This document shows, in pieces, positions 33,205-43,033 of a stretch of DNA of 53,115 bases; the stretch's first letter is position 1; every line of letters begins with the position of its first letter. A model generated the notes under the pieces. That model searched no databases. It was not told the origin of the DNA and was given only the letters and a program-made list of their open reading frames with translations. The stretch lies in assembly GCF_009600315.1 (NCBI RefSeq), contig NZ_WIWC01000036.1:1-53115 (forward strand), given 5' to 3'. The position numbers were made by a program, and so were the translations under genes. This DNA is from Pseudomonas helleri (lineage in GTDB: Bacteria > Pseudomonadota > Gammaproteobacteria > Pseudomonadales > Pseudomonadaceae).

Positions 33205-33984
33205 ATGTTACAGATCGACGCCCTGCCCGCTTTCAGCGACAACTACATCTGGTTGTTACAAGATGCATCGAATCAACGTTGCGCCGTGGTCGATCCGGGT
33301 GACGCCGCACCTGTCCTGGACTGGCTTGCCCAACATCCGGGTTGGGTGCTCAGTGACATCCTGATCACCCACCACCATGCCGACCATGTGGGTGGGGTTT
33401 TGCCCCTGCTTCAACACACTCATGCGAAAGTCTGGGGGCCGGCACTTGAGAACATTGCTGGCCTACAAGTGGCGCTTAATGACAATGACGCTATTGAAGT
33501 GCTGGGCCTTAAGTTCGACGTACTGCTCGTTCCGGGCCACACACTGGGTCATATCGCCTATTACCACCACGATGAGACGAAGCCCTTATTGTTCTGCGGC
33601 GACACATTGTTCGCAGCAGGCTGTGGCCGACTGTTCGAGGGCACTCCAGAGCAAATGCATTATTCCCTCAGCCGCATGGCTGCATTACCACAGCAGACCG
33701 CGGTGTTCTGCGCGCACGAATACACACTAAGCAATCTACGCTTTGCCCAAGCGGTAGAACCCAACAACAAGGACATTGCAGCGCGCGCCCTTGAAGTCCA
33801 GCAATGGCGAGATCAGGGCCGCATCAGTCTGCCATCATCTATTGCACTCGAATTACGCACAAATCCTTTTCTACGGGTCAACGAAACATCTGTTAAAGAA
33901 AAAGCTGACGAGTGGAATAAGCGCAACAACAACTCGCCCAGTGCGGTATTTGCCAGCTTGCGAAGCTGGAAAGACAAGTTCTAA
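33205..33984 (+). CDS. gloB: Hydroxyacylglutathione hydrolase (glyoxalase II)
   Basis: GloB hydrolyses S-lactoylglutathione to lactate and glutathione in methylglyoxal detoxification. The 259-residue protein carries the metallo-beta-lactamase-fold metal motif 'THHHADHVGG', further ligands in 'LVPGHTLGHIAYY' and 'FCGDTLFAAGCGRLFEG', and 'FCAHEYTLSNLRFA', then the C-terminal glutathione-binding domain ending '...FASLRSWKDKF'. The start at 33205 gives the standard 'MLQIDALPAFSDNYIW' beginning; an ATG at 33151 is upstream of the expected N-terminus. Confidence 0.96.
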   Translation: MLQIDALPAFSDNYIWLLQDASNQRCAVVDPGDAAPVLDWLAQHPGWVLSDILITHHHADHVGGVLPLLQHTHAKVWGPALENIAGLQVALNDNDAIEVLGLKFDVLLVPGHTLGHIAYYHHDETKPLLFCGDTLFAAGCGRLFEGTPEQMHYSLSRMAALPQQTAVFCAHEYTLSNLRFAQAVEPNNKDIAARALEVQQWRDQGRISLPSSIALELRTNPFLRVNETSVKEKADEWNKRNNNSPSAVFASLRSWKDKF

Positions 33985-34018
33985 TCATGCTCGCGGTTAA
34001 CCCTTAAATTCTGAACAG

Positions 34019-34047
34019 TTGACCGCGCCCCACCTGCTTTCTAGAAT
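34019..34047 (+). promoter_or_regulatory. Sigma70-type promoter of mltD
   Basis: TTGACC (34019-34024) and TAGAAT (34042-34047) are separated by the ideal 17 bp. The pair lies 36 bp before the mltD ATG. Both hexamers match the consensus at five of six positions. Confidence 0.72.
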
Positions 34048-34082
34048 CGCCCGACATTTTTGCCCGAACTTTTCTTTAGCCA

Positions 34083-35483
34083 ATGTCATCATTCATAGGT
34101 AACTCCATTAATTCAGATGCATTGACGCGTTGGTTTAAAGCCATCGCGGTGGCTGTATCCGCCACTCTCGCGGGCTGCCAATCCATGGATCACTCGGCCC
34201 AACCGGCCGAACGGGCCAGTCTCAAAATAACCAAACGCATCCCTCAAGAGCCCCTCTGGCTCAGCTCCAAACCCAGCCCCGTAGCGCCACAAGATGTGTG
34301 GGAGCGGATGCGCCAGGGTTTCAAATTGCAAGATGGACAGAACGTTAACCCACGCATCGAGCAGCAGCGCCTTTGGTTTGCCAGCAACCCCTCTTTTCTC
34401 GAAAATGCCGGCGAACGCGGCAGCCTTTATATCCATTACATCGTCGAGCGCCTCGAAGAGCGCAACATGCCGTTGGAGCTGGCCTTGTTGCCAGCCATCG
34501 AAAGCGCCTACAACCCGATGGCTTACTCCCACGCCAATGCCGTCGGGTTATGGCAGTTCATTCCATCAACGGGTCGCTACTTCAATTTGCGCCAGACCCG
34601 CGCCTACGATGGTCGTCGTGACATTACTGCTTCGACACTTGCCGCTCTTGACTACCTGAACCGCCTGCACGACATGTTCAACGGTGATTGGTTGCTGGCA
34701 CTGGCCGCCTACAATGCAGGCGAAGGCACGGTCAGCCGAGCCATTGAGCGCAACGAAAAACTGGGCTTGCCGACTGATTACTGGAACCTGCCGCTGCCGC
34801 AGGAAACCAAGGATTACGTCCCCAAGTTACTGGCACTCTCCCAAGTGGTTCTGGCCCCTGAGGCCTATGGCATCAACTTGAACCCGATTGCCAACGAACC
34901 CTACTTTGAAATGGTAGAAATCAAACAGTCGATGGACTTGTCGCGCGTCGCTGCGCTGGCCGAGATCGACGAAGACGAGATGTTTCAACTCAACCCGGCC
35001 TACAAACAACGGGCAACCACAGAAGGGCCACAACTTCTGCTGGTGCCTACGGCCAAGGCCCAACTGCTGACGGCCAGCCTGTCCAACTTAAGTTCCGACC
35101 AGTTGGTGAGTCTGCGTCCCAACAAACCCGTATTCGACAAGGTTGTAAGCACATCGACTGCGCGCCTGAACCGTAAGTACCGGGTTAAAAGCGGCGACAA
35201 CCTGACCCTGATTGCCAAAGCCAATAAGGTCAATGTCAAAGACTTGCAACACTGGAACAAACTCAGCGGTAACAATCTCAAGGCCGGCCAGATTCTGGTC
35301 ATGCAAGACACGCGCAAGCCAACTGCCAAAAAACCTGTGCAGTACAAAGTTAAAAAAGGCGACTCGCTATACATCGTTGCCAAGCGTTTTAACGTTGAGA
35401 TGCAACATCTCAAACGCTGGAACCCGAACAGTGCCAAAGCACTGAAACCCGGACAAATGCTGACGGTATCCAAACCGCGCTAA
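34083..35483 (+). CDS. mltD: Membrane-bound lytic murein transglycosylase D with LysM repeats
   Basis: MltD cleaves peptidoglycan between MurNAc and GlcNAc, making 1,6-anhydro ends. The 466-residue protein begins with a lipoprotein signal peptide (lipobox 'LAGC', Cys near residue 32). The transglycosylase domain follows, with the catalytic Glu in 'LLPAIESAYNPMAYS' and the 'AVGLWQFIPSTGRYF' and 'ALAAYNAGEGTVSRAIERN' motifs of family 1 enzymes. Two LysM domains close the protein, each beginning 'Y(R/K)VK(S/K)GD' at about residues 365 and 422. It stands alone between gloB and the transporter operon. Confidence 0.95.
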   Translation: MSSFIGNSINSDALTRWFKAIAVAVSATLAGCQSMDHSAQPAERASLKITKRIPQEPLWLSSKPSPVAPQDVWERMRQGFKLQDGQNVNPRIEQQRLWFASNPSFLENAGERGSLYIHYIVERLEERNMPLELALLPAIESAYNPMAYSHANAVGLWQFIPSTGRYFNLRQTRAYDGRRDITASTLAALDYLNRLHDMFNGDWLLALAAYNAGEGTVSRAIERNEKLGLPTDYWNLPLPQETKDYVPKLLALSQVVLAPEAYGINLNPIANEPYFEMVEIKQSMDLSRVAALAEIDEDEMFQLNPAYKQRATTEGPQLLLVPTAKAQLLTASLSNLSSDQLVSLRPNKPVFDKVVSTSTARLNRKYRVKSGDNLTLIAKANKVNVKDLQHWNKLSGNNLKAGQILVMQDTRKPTAKKPVQYKVKKGDSLYIVAKRFNVEMQHLKRWNPNSAKALKPGQMLTVSKPR

Positions 35484-35499
35484 GCCGAGAGCTGGTCGA

Positions 35500-35551
35500 A
35501 CTACGGGTAAGTAGAATCCTACTAACAAGCAGGACTCTACTTACCCGTAGT
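35500..35551. repeat. Long near-perfect hairpin between mltD and nppA1
   Basis: ACTACGGGTAAGTAGA (35500-35515) pairs perfectly with TCTACTTACCCGTAGT (35536-35551). The stem continues inward, after one mismatch, as TCCT/AGGA around a 10-nt loop. There is no T run on either side, so it is not a typical intrinsic terminator, though such a strong hairpin could halt read-through or stabilise an mRNA end. It sits 17 bp after the mltD stop. Confidence 0.75.
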
Positions 35552-35639
35552 GCTTTCCGAAGTGGCCTTTTTCCTACAGATACAAGCTGTTACTGTACGG
35601 AAACCCTAAGCCCAATGCCTGGATCGGATCTCTGCCTTG

Positions 35640-37469
35640 ATGCGTCCCCTCCTCCCGCTATTCATCAGCCTGGCCTTGAGCTTTCCCGCAAGCGCCGCCC
35701 TCAGCGAAAGCCATGGCTATGCGCAGTTCGGCACCCTCAAGTATCCGGCCACCTTCACCCATTTCGACTGGGTGAATCCCGACGCCCCAAAAGGGGGGAC
35801 GCTGAAAGTCATGGCGTTTGGCACTTTTGACACACTCAACCCCTATACCTTTAAAGGCACAAGCCCGGTTTCGACGGCCAATTTTCTGCAATACGGGGTC
35901 AACGAACTTAACGAAACCCTGATGGCCGGCACCGGACAATACGCCCCCTCGGGTGACGAGCCGACCTCCAGCTATGGCCTGATCGCACAATCGGTGGAAT
36001 ATAACGAAGACCGCAGCTGGGTCGTATTTAACTTACGACCTGAAGCGAAGTTTCACGACGGCGCTCCGATTACCGCCTACGACGTTGCCTTTTCATACAA
36101 TCTCCTTCTCAAAGAAGGCCATCCGCAATACCGGACTAACCTTCAAGAAGTTCAGCGCGTGGACATACTGGGGCCCAAGCGCATTCGCTTTGTCTTCAAG
36201 CGCTCCGGCAACCCGTTGTTGATTTTACGCTTGGGCGAACTACCGGTTCTGCCTCAGCACTACTGGGCAACGCGTGACTTCAAAGCCACTACGTTTGAGC
36301 CACCGCTAGGCAGCGGGCCTTACCGTATAACCAAGGTCACGCCGGGACGCCAGCTGGTGTTTGAACATGTCAAAAACTGGTGGGGCGCCAACCTACCGGT
36401 CAATCGTGGCAAATATAATTTCAACCGTGTCGAGGTTGAGTTCTACCGCGACAGCGATGTGGCATTCGAAGCGTTCAAGGCGGGTGAATTCGACATCTAT
36501 ATCGAGCATCAGGCCAAAAACTGGGCCAATGGCTATAACTTCCCGGCCGTACGCCGAGGGGATGTCATAAAAGCCGAAATCACTCACCAGATTCCGACTC
36601 AAACCCAAGGGCTGTTTATGAATAGCCGGCGCAGCACCTTTGCAAATACGCAAGTACGCGAAGCACTGGGCTTGATGTTCGACTTTGAATGGACTAACCG
36701 CGCGCTCTTCAACAATGCCTATAAGCGTGCCATCAGCTATTACCCCAACAGCGAATTTTCGGCCAGCGGCCTTGCCCAAGGTCACGAGTGGTTGATGCTT
36801 TCCCCGTGGCGTAGCCAACTGCCACCCGAACTGTTCACTCAGGCATTTGCCTTGCCACGTACCGAAGGTCAGGGCATCCCCCGTGAAACCTTGCGCCAAG
36901 CCTTGAAACTGCTGAATGAAAACGGCTGGAAGCTGTCCGGGCAACGCTTGCTCAATAGCGACGGCACCCCGTTGCGTTTCGAAATACTGCTGGTAAACCC
37001 CAACCTAGAGCGCATATTGCAGCCCTACGTTGAAAACCTGGCCAGTATCGGCATCGATGCACGACTGCGTACTGTAGACCGCGCCCAGTACAAACAGCGG
37101 CTGGATCAGTTCGACTTCGACATGATCCTGATGACCCTCGACCAAACCTTAAGCCCCGGCCTTGAACAGTGGCAGTACTTCCACTCAAGCCAGGCCAACG
37201 TAAAGGGCAGCAAAAATTATGCAGGGGTTGCGAATTCGGTCGTCGATCAACTGCTTGAACGCCTGCTGGCCGCACAAACCCGCGAAGAACAATTGGCTGC
37301 GGGCCGGGCGCTGGATCGCGTCCTGCTCTGGCAGCACTACAGCATTCCTAACTGGTATCTGAATTATCACCGCCTGGCGTACCGCAACCGGCTCGCCTTC
37401 GTGACTACGCCGCCCTATACATTGGGCCTCAGTGCGTGGTGGCTAAAGACTACGGAGAAAACCCAATGA
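35640..37469 (+). CDS. nppA1: Peptide ABC transporter substrate-binding protein (NppA1/YejA-like)
   Basis: This is the first of two tandem periplasmic solute-binding proteins of a YejABEF-type importer. The orthologous system in P. aeruginosa (NppA1A2BCD) takes up peptidyl nucleoside antibiotics and related modified peptides. The 609-residue protein has a signal peptide ending Ala-Ser-Ala at about residue 20, then the SBP family 5 fold with 'FDWVNPDAPKGGTLKVMAFG', 'FNLRPEAKFHDGAPITAYDV' and 'LGSGPYRITKVTPGRQLVFE'. Translation from the ATG at 35640 is taken; a TTG one codon earlier is unlikely. Its stop overlaps the start of the second binding protein. The gene symbol is assigned from synteny. 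Confidence 0.9.
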   Translation: MRPLLPLFISLALSFPASAALSESHGYAQFGTLKYPATFTHFDWVNPDAPKGGTLKVMAFGTFDTLNPYTFKGTSPVSTANFLQYGVNELNETLMAGTGQYAPSGDEPTSSYGLIAQSVEYNEDRSWVVFNLRPEAKFHDGAPITAYDVAFSYNLLLKEGHPQYRTNLQEVQRVDILGPKRIRFVFKRSGNPLLILRLGELPVLPQHYWATRDFKATTFEPPLGSGPYRITKVTPGRQLVFEHVKNWWGANLPVNRGKYNFNRVEVEFYRDSDVAFEAFKAGEFDIYIEHQAKNWANGYNFPAVRRGDVIKAEITHQIPTQTQGLFMNSRRSTFANTQVREALGLMFDFEWTNRALFNNAYKRAISYYPNSEFSASGLAQGHEWLMLSPWRSQLPPELFTQAFALPRTEGQGIPRETLRQALKLLNENGWKLSGQRLLNSDGTPLRFEILLVNPNLERILQPYVENLASIGIDARLRTVDRAQYKQRLDQFDFDMILMTLDQTLSPGLEQWQYFHSSQANVKGSKNYAGVANSVVDQLLERLLAAQTREEQLAAGRALDRVLLWQHYSIPNWYLNYHRLAYRNRLAFVTTPPYTLGLSAWWLKTTEKTQ

Positions 37470-39307
37470 TGCCTTTGCGTACGTTACTCAAGCCGTTGAG
37501 TGGCTTGCTATTGGCCAGCCTTGCCTGTGCAGCACTGGCGGCCCCACAGCATGCATTGACCCTCTACGATGAGCCGCCCAAATACCCGGCCGACTTCAAG
37601 CATGTTGACTACGTCAACCCGGATGCGCCCAAGGGCGGAACCTTTCGAAAATCATCGCTGGGCAGCTTTGACAGCCTCAATCCGTTTATCAATAAAGGCG
37701 TTCCAGCAGACGATATTTCATTAACGTTCGACACCCTGGCACGACAAACCCTTGATGAGCCTTTTACCGCCTATGGCCTAATCGCCGAAAAAATCGAAAA
37801 AGCTCCTGACAACAGCTGGGTGCGTTTTTACCTGCGCCCAGAAGCCAAGTTCAACGATGGCCATCCGATCCGCGCCGAAGATGTCGTCTTCAGCTTTGAC
37901 ACCCTCATGAAAAACGGTTCGCCCCTGTTCAAGGGCTATTACAGCGACGTCGATCAAGCCATCGCAGAAAACCCGCTACAGGTAAAATTCACCTTCAAGC
38001 ACACCAAAAATCGCGAATTACCCTTAATTCTTGGCCAGCTTCCCGTGCTGCCCAAGCACTGGTGGGAAACACGCGACTTTGCCAAGGGCAACCTTGAAAT
38101 CCCGGTGGGCAGCGGCCCCTACACCATCACCGAGATCAAGCCCGGACGCTTTATTCGTTATGAGCGCAACAAGGATTACTGGGGTAAAGACTTGCCCATC
38201 AACAAGGGCCTGTACAACTTTGACACGATCACCGTCGATTACTTTCGCGACAACAGCGTGGCTTTTGAGGCACTTAAGGCCGGGCAGTTTGATTATTGGC
38301 AAGAAATCAGCGCCAAAAATTGGGCCAGCGCCTACAACGCACCGGCATTTACCCAAGGTCGTTTGAAAAAAGAAGAAATTCGCAATCACAACCCGACCGG
38401 CATGCAGGGTTTTGTGTTCAACCTGCGCAAGTCAATGTTTCAGGATGTGCGGGTGCGTGAAGCGCTTAGCCTGTTGTTCGACTTTGAGTGGGCTAACAAG
38501 CAACTGTTCAGCGGCGCTTACGCACGCACCGGCAGTTATTTCGAGAATTCGGAAATGGCTGTCAAGGCTCCGCCGAGCGAAGCAGAACTGGCGATTCTGG
38601 AACCTTTGCGCGGGCAGATCCCTGATCAAGTGTTCACTGAGGTTTTCAAACCCACTGTTACCGACGCCAGCGGCATGATCCGCGACCAGCAACGTCGGGC
38701 TTATCAACTCTTGCAAGAGGCCGGCTGGCGCATCGTCGATGACAAAATGGTCGATGCACAGGGCAAACCGGTGAAAATCGAGTTCCTCCTGGCGCAAACC
38801 GAATTCGAGCGAATCCTGCTGCCCTTCAAACGCAACCTCAGCGATTTGGGGATCGACCTGCAAATTCGCCGGGTTGATACGTCTCAGTACCTCAACCGTC
38901 TGCGCTCACGCGATTACGACATGATTGTCGGGAGCTTCCCGCAGTCCAGCTCACCCGGCAGCGAACAACGTGAATACTGGGAATCGCAGAGTGTCGACAA
39001 GCCCGGCAGTCGAAACTTCATCGGCCTCAAAGACCCGGCCATCGATCAATTGACCGAAGGCCTGATCAATGCCGAATCCCGACAAAGCCTGATCAACCAT
39101 GCCCGCGCACTGGACCGCGTACTGCAATGGGGCTTCTACGTGATTCCCAACTGGCACATCAAAACCTGGCGTGTCGCCTATTCAAGCCATATCGGTCATC
39201 CCGACATCACACCCAAGTACGACATCGGCACCGAGACCTGGTGGGCAAAACCTGACGCACAACCTGCAAAACCCCCTCAACCTGAAAGCGCGAGCCAGGA
39301 GCCTTAA
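37466..39307 (+). CDS. nppA2: Peptide ABC transporter substrate-binding protein (NppA2/YejA-like)
   Basis: The second solute-binding protein of the operon has 613 residues. It has a signal peptide ending in Ala-Leu-Ala-Ala near residue 25 and the same family 5 layout as its upstream partner: 'VDYVNPDAPKGGTFRKSSLG', 'FYLRPEAKFNDGHPIRAEDVVFS' over two segments, 'VGSGPYTITEIKPGRFIRYER'. The two proteins are clearly paralogues from a tandem duplication and presumably give the transporter different specificities. The start overlaps the preceding stop (ATGA) and has GGAG eight bases upstream. A Pro/Gln-rich tail ends the protein. Confidence 0.9.
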   Translation: MMPLRTLLKPLSGLLLASLACAALAAPQHALTLYDEPPKYPADFKHVDYVNPDAPKGGTFRKSSLGSFDSLNPFINKGVPADDISLTFDTLARQTLDEPFTAYGLIAEKIEKAPDNSWVRFYLRPEAKFNDGHPIRAEDVVFSFDTLMKNGSPLFKGYYSDVDQAIAENPLQVKFTFKHTKNRELPLILGQLPVLPKHWWETRDFAKGNLEIPVGSGPYTITEIKPGRFIRYERNKDYWGKDLPINKGLYNFDTITVDYFRDNSVAFEALKAGQFDYWQEISAKNWASAYNAPAFTQGRLKKEEIRNHNPTGMQGFVFNLRKSMFQDVRVREALSLLFDFEWANKQLFSGAYARTGSYFENSEMAVKAPPSEAELAILEPLRGQIPDQVFTEVFKPTVTDASGMIRDQQRRAYQLLQEAGWRIVDDKMVDAQGKPVKIEFLLAQTEFERILLPFKRNLSDLGIDLQIRRVDTSQYLNRLRSRDYDMIVGSFPQSSSPGSEQREYWESQSVDKPGSRNFIGLKDPAIDQLTEGLINAESRQSLINHARALDRVLQWGFYVIPNWHIKTWRVAYSSHIGHPDITPKYDIGTETWWAKPDAQPAKPPQPESASQEP

Positions 39308-40381
39308 ATGCTGGCTTATATCATCAGGCGACTGCTGCTGATCATTCCGACCTTGTTCGGAATACTGCTGATTAACTTCATCATCATTCAGGCCGCGCCT
39401 GGCGGCCCGGTGGAGCAGATGATCGCCAAACTCGAAGGCTTTGATGGCGCCACCAGCCGTATCGCTGGAGGCGGCTCGGAAGTCTCGGTGGCGGGCGCCA
39501 ATTACCGGGGCGCACAAGGGCTGGATCCAGAGCTGATCAAAGAAATCGAAAAAATGTACGGCTTCGACAAATCGGCACCGGAACGCTTGTGGATCATGAT
39601 CAAGAATTACGCACAGCTGGACTTCGGCGAAAGCTTTTTCCGGGATGCGAAAGTGATCGACCTGATCAAGGAAAAGATGCCTGTCTCTATCTCGCTGGGC
39701 TTGTGGAGCACGCTGATCATGTACCTGGTGTCGATTCCGCTGGGCATTGCCAAAGCCACACGACACGGCAGCCGCTTCGACGTCTGGACCAGCTCGGCGA
39801 TCATAGTCGGCTATGCCATTCCGGCATTCCTGTTCGCCATCCTGCTGATTGTGGTGTTTGCCGGCGGCAGTTACCTCGACTGGTTTCCACTGCGCGGCCT
39901 GACTTCCAACAACTTTGACGAATTGAGCCTTACCGGAAAGATTCTCGACTATTTCTGGCACTTGGTATTGCCGGTCACTGCACTGGTGATCGGCAACTTC
40001 GCCACCATGACCCTGCTGACCAAAAACAGCTTTCTGGATGAGATCAACAAACAGTACGTGGTCACCGCCAAGGCCAAAGGGCTGACCAATCACCGTGTGT
40101 TGTATGGGCATGTATTTCGCAACGCCATGCTGCTGGTGATTGCAGGCTTCCCTTCAGCCTTCATCGGAATTTTCTTCACCGGCTCTTTGTTGGTCGAGGT
40201 GATTTTCTCCCTGGACGGTTTAGGCCTTATGAGCTTTGAGGCTGCAATCAATCGCGATTACCCGGTGGTGTTTGGCACCTTGTTTATTTTTACGCTGGTG
40301 GGCCTGATCGTGAAATTGATCGGCGACCTTTCTTACACCCTGGTAGACCCGCGTATCGACTTCGAAAGCAGGAAGCATTGA
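39308..40381 (+). CDS. nppB: Peptide ABC transporter permease (NppB/YejB-like)
   Basis: The 357-residue inner-membrane permease has the N-terminal membrane segment typical of DppB-type subunits ('YIIRRLLLIIPTLFGILLINF'-like start), a periplasmic insert, and at least five further membrane helices. The ABC-contacting EAA loop reads 'EINKQYVVTAKAKGLTNHRVLYGHVFRNAM'-like over about residues 239-268. The start follows the stop of nppA2 with no gap. It forms the channel with the next gene product. Confidence 0.93.
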   Translation: MLAYIIRRLLLIIPTLFGILLINFIIIQAAPGGPVEQMIAKLEGFDGATSRIAGGGSEVSVAGANYRGAQGLDPELIKEIEKMYGFDKSAPERLWIMIKNYAQLDFGESFFRDAKVIDLIKEKMPVSISLGLWSTLIMYLVSIPLGIAKATRHGSRFDVWTSSAIIVGYAIPAFLFAILLIVVFAGGSYLDWFPLRGLTSNNFDELSLTGKILDYFWHLVLPVTALVIGNFATMTLLTKNSFLDEINKQYVVTAKAKGLTNHRVLYGHVFRNAMLLVIAGFPSAFIGIFFTGSLLVEVIFSLDGLGLMSFEAAINRDYPVVFGTLFIFTLVGLIVKLIGDLSYTLVDPRIDFESRKH

Positions 40382-40382
40382 G

Positions 40383-41402
40383 ATGAAATTGTCCCCGCTC
40401 AATCGACGACGTTTCGAACGTTTTAAAGCCAACAGACGCGGCTGGTGGTCGTTATGGATCTTTCTCGTGCTGTTCGGGCTAAGCCTCGGTGCAGAACTGA
40501 TCGCCAATGACAAACCACTGGTTATCCATTACGAAGGTGATTGGTATTTCCCGGCCCTGAAACGTTACCCGGAGACCGACTTTGGTGGCGAGTTCCCACT
40601 CGAAGCCAATTACAAAAGCCCGTACATCCGTGAATTGCTTGCCAAAAAAGACGCTTGGGTTCTGTGGCCGCCCATCCCGTACAGCTATCAGAGCATTAAC
40701 TACGACCTGAAAGTCCCAGCCCCTGCCCCGCCTTCCGCCGAAAACTGGCTGGGCACTGACGATCAGGGACGGGATGTCCTCGCACGGGTTATTTACGGCT
40801 TCCGAATATCCATTCTGTTCGCGCTGACGTTAACCGTGCTCAGTTCAATTATTGGCGTGATTGCCGGAGCGCTTCAGGGGTTCTACGGAGGCTGGGTCGA
40901 CTTGGCCGGTCAACGCTTTCTGGAAATATGGTCAGGACTTCCGGTGCTGTATCTGCTGATCATCCTCGCCAGCTTCGTGCAACCCAACTTCTGGTGGCTA
41001 TTAGGAATCATGTTGCTGTTCTCATGGATGAGCCTGGTCGATGTGGTACGCGCCGAGTTCCTGCGGGGCCGTAATCTGGAATACGTGCGCGCTGCCCGGG
41101 CGCTGGGCATGAAAGACATGGCCATCATGTACCGCCATATTCTGCCCAACGCGATGGTGTCGACCATGACCTTCATGCCCTTTATTTTGACCGGCGCCAT
41201 TGGCACTTTGACAGCACTGGACTTTTTGGGCTTCGGTCTGCCACCGGGAGCACCCTCATTGGGCGAACTGGTGGCCCAGGGCAAATCCAACCTGCAAGCG
41301 CCGTGGTTGGGCATCAGCGCCTTTGCCGTGCTGGCTATTATGCTCAGCCTGTTGGTGTTTATCGGCGAGTCGGCTCGCGATGCGTTCGACCCGAGGAAAT
41401 AA
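40383..41402 (+). CDS. nppC: Peptide ABC transporter permease (NppC/YejE-like)
   Basis: The 339-residue permease is of the YejE/DppC type. An N-terminal membrane segment (about residues 20-38) is followed by a long periplasmic insert, then the conserved 'NWLGTDDQGRDVLARVIYGFR' start of the transmembrane domain and the EAA loop near 'YVRAARALGMKDMAIMYRHILPNAM'-like residues 228-252. 'TALDFLGFGLPPGAPSLGEL' follows as usual. It begins one base after the nppB stop. Confidence 0.93.
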   Translation: MKLSPLNRRRFERFKANRRGWWSLWIFLVLFGLSLGAELIANDKPLVIHYEGDWYFPALKRYPETDFGGEFPLEANYKSPYIRELLAKKDAWVLWPPIPYSYQSINYDLKVPAPAPPSAENWLGTDDQGRDVLARVIYGFRISILFALTLTVLSSIIGVIAGALQGFYGGWVDLAGQRFLEIWSGLPVLYLLIILASFVQPNFWWLLGIMLLFSWMSLVDVVRAEFLRGRNLEYVRAARALGMKDMAIMYRHILPNAMVSTMTFMPFILTGAIGTLTALDFLGFGLPPGAPSLGELVAQGKSNLQAPWLGISAFAVLAIMLSLLVFIGESARDAFDPRK

Positions 41403-41403
41403 G

Positions 41404-43014
41404 ATGACGCAGGAAAATCTGATTGAAGTGCGTGATCTTTCCGTTGAGTTTGTCAGCGGCGAACACCCGCATCGCGTGGTGAAAGGCATCAGCTTTGACA
41501 TCAAACGCGGTGAAACTCTGGCGCTGGTCGGCGAAAGCGGCTCAGGTAAATCGGTGACTGCGCATTCGATTTTGCGCCTGTTGCCCTACCCGCTGGCACG
41601 TCACCCAACGGGCAGCATCCTGTATGGCGGCCAAGATCTGTTGAGCCTCGATGAAAAAAAGCTCCGGCATGTTCGCGGCAATCGCATCGCCATGATTTTT
41701 CAAGAGCCCATGACCTCTCTCAATCCGTTGCACTCCATTGAGAAACAAATCAACGAAGTCCTGGGCATTCACAAAGGATTGACCGGCAAGCAAGCCACAG
41801 CACGCACGCTGGAGTTGCTTGAGCTGGTAGGCATACCTGAGCCTCACAAACGCCTTAAAGCGTTGCCACACGAGCTGTCAGGCGGGCAGAGACAACGCGT
41901 AATGATTGCGATGGCCCTGGCCAACGAGCCGGAACTATTAATCGCCGACGAGCCGACCACTGCACTGGACGTTACGGTGCAGTTGAAAATCCTCGATCTT
42001 TTAAAGGATTTACAAGCCCGTTTGGGCATGTCCTTGTTACTGATTACCCACGATTTGAACCTGGTTCGACGAATTGCGCATCGAGTATGTGTCATGCAGC
42101 AAGGTTTAATCGTCGAACAAGCATCGTGTGAACAGCTGTTCCGCTCACCGCAGCATCCGTATACCCAGGAACTGCTGAATGCGGAGCCCAGCGGAGACCC
42201 GGCCCATACCGTGGCGGGGCCGACATTGCTGGAGGTCGAGGACCTGAAAGTCTGGTTCCCGATAAAAAAAGGGCTGATGCGTAAAACCGTTGATTACGTG
42301 AAGGCGGTCGACGGCATAAACTTCAGCCTGCGTCAGGGTCAGACCCTGGGCATCGTAGGAGAAAGTGGATCAGGCAAATCGACACTCGGTCTGGCGATTT
42401 TGCGTTTAATTGCCAGCAAGGGCTTGATCCGTTTTGAAGACAAACGGCTAGACTGCATGTCTGCGCAAGAAGTCCGACCTTTACGACGGGAAATGCAGGT
42501 GGTGTTCCAGGACCCTTTTGGCAGTCTCAGCCCACGCATGAGCGTCAGCGAGATTGTCGGTGAAGGCTTGCGCATTCATCGCATGGGCACTGCCGAGGAG
42601 CAGGAAATCGCAATTATTGAAGCCTTGCGAGAAGTAGGTCTGGATCCGGAAACCCGGCACCGCTACCCTCACGAGTTTTCAGGTGGGCAGAGGCAACGAA
42701 TCGCCATTGCCCGCGCACTGGTTTTAAAACCGGCGTTGATTTTGCTGGACGAACCAACCTCAGCGTTGGATCGGACCGTACAACGCCAGGTTGTTGAGCT
42801 TTTACGCTCACTGCAAGTCAAGTACAACCTGACGTATTTGTTTATCAGCCATGACCTGGCTGTCGTCAAAGCGCTGAGCCACCAGTTGATGGTGGTCAAG
42901 CATGGCCAAGTGGTCGAACAGGGTGATGCGCAAAGTATCTTTGCCTCACCGCAACATCCATATACACAACAGCTGCTGGAAGCCGCCTATTTGGCACCAG
43001 TGACTGTCGATTAA
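41404..43014 (+). CDS. nppD: Peptide ABC transporter, dual ATPase subunit (NppD/YejF-like)
   Basis: The 536-residue protein is a fusion of two ATP-binding cassettes. Each half has a Walker A ('GESGSGKS'), a signature ('LSGGQRQRV' in the first half, 'FSGGQRQRI' in the second) and a Walker B ('LLIADEPTTALD' and 'LILLDEPTSALD'). Both sites appear catalytically intact. The ATG at 41404 gives the standard beginning; the frame is open 27 codons further upstream inside nppC. It ends the transporter genes, and fabI begins only 19 bp later in the same direction. Confidence 0.95.
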   Translation: MTQENLIEVRDLSVEFVSGEHPHRVVKGISFDIKRGETLALVGESGSGKSVTAHSILRLLPYPLARHPTGSILYGGQDLLSLDEKKLRHVRGNRIAMIFQEPMTSLNPLHSIEKQINEVLGIHKGLTGKQATARTLELLELVGIPEPHKRLKALPHELSGGQRQRVMIAMALANEPELLIADEPTTALDVTVQLKILDLLKDLQARLGMSLLLITHDLNLVRRIAHRVCVMQQGLIVEQASCEQLFRSPQHPYTQELLNAEPSGDPAHTVAGPTLLEVEDLKVWFPIKKGLMRKTVDYVKAVDGINFSLRQGQTLGIVGESGSGKSTLGLAILRLIASKGLIRFEDKRLDCMSAQEVRPLRREMQVVFQDPFGSLSPRMSVSEIVGEGLRIHRMGTAEEQEIAIIEALREVGLDPETRHRYPHEFSGGQRQRIAIARALVLKPALILLDEPTSALDRTVQRQVVELLRSLQVKYNLTYLFISHDLAVVKALSHQLMVVKHGQVVEQGDAQSIFASPQHPYTQQLLEAAYLAPVTVD

Positions 43015-43033
43015 TCTGATAGAGGAACAACAC

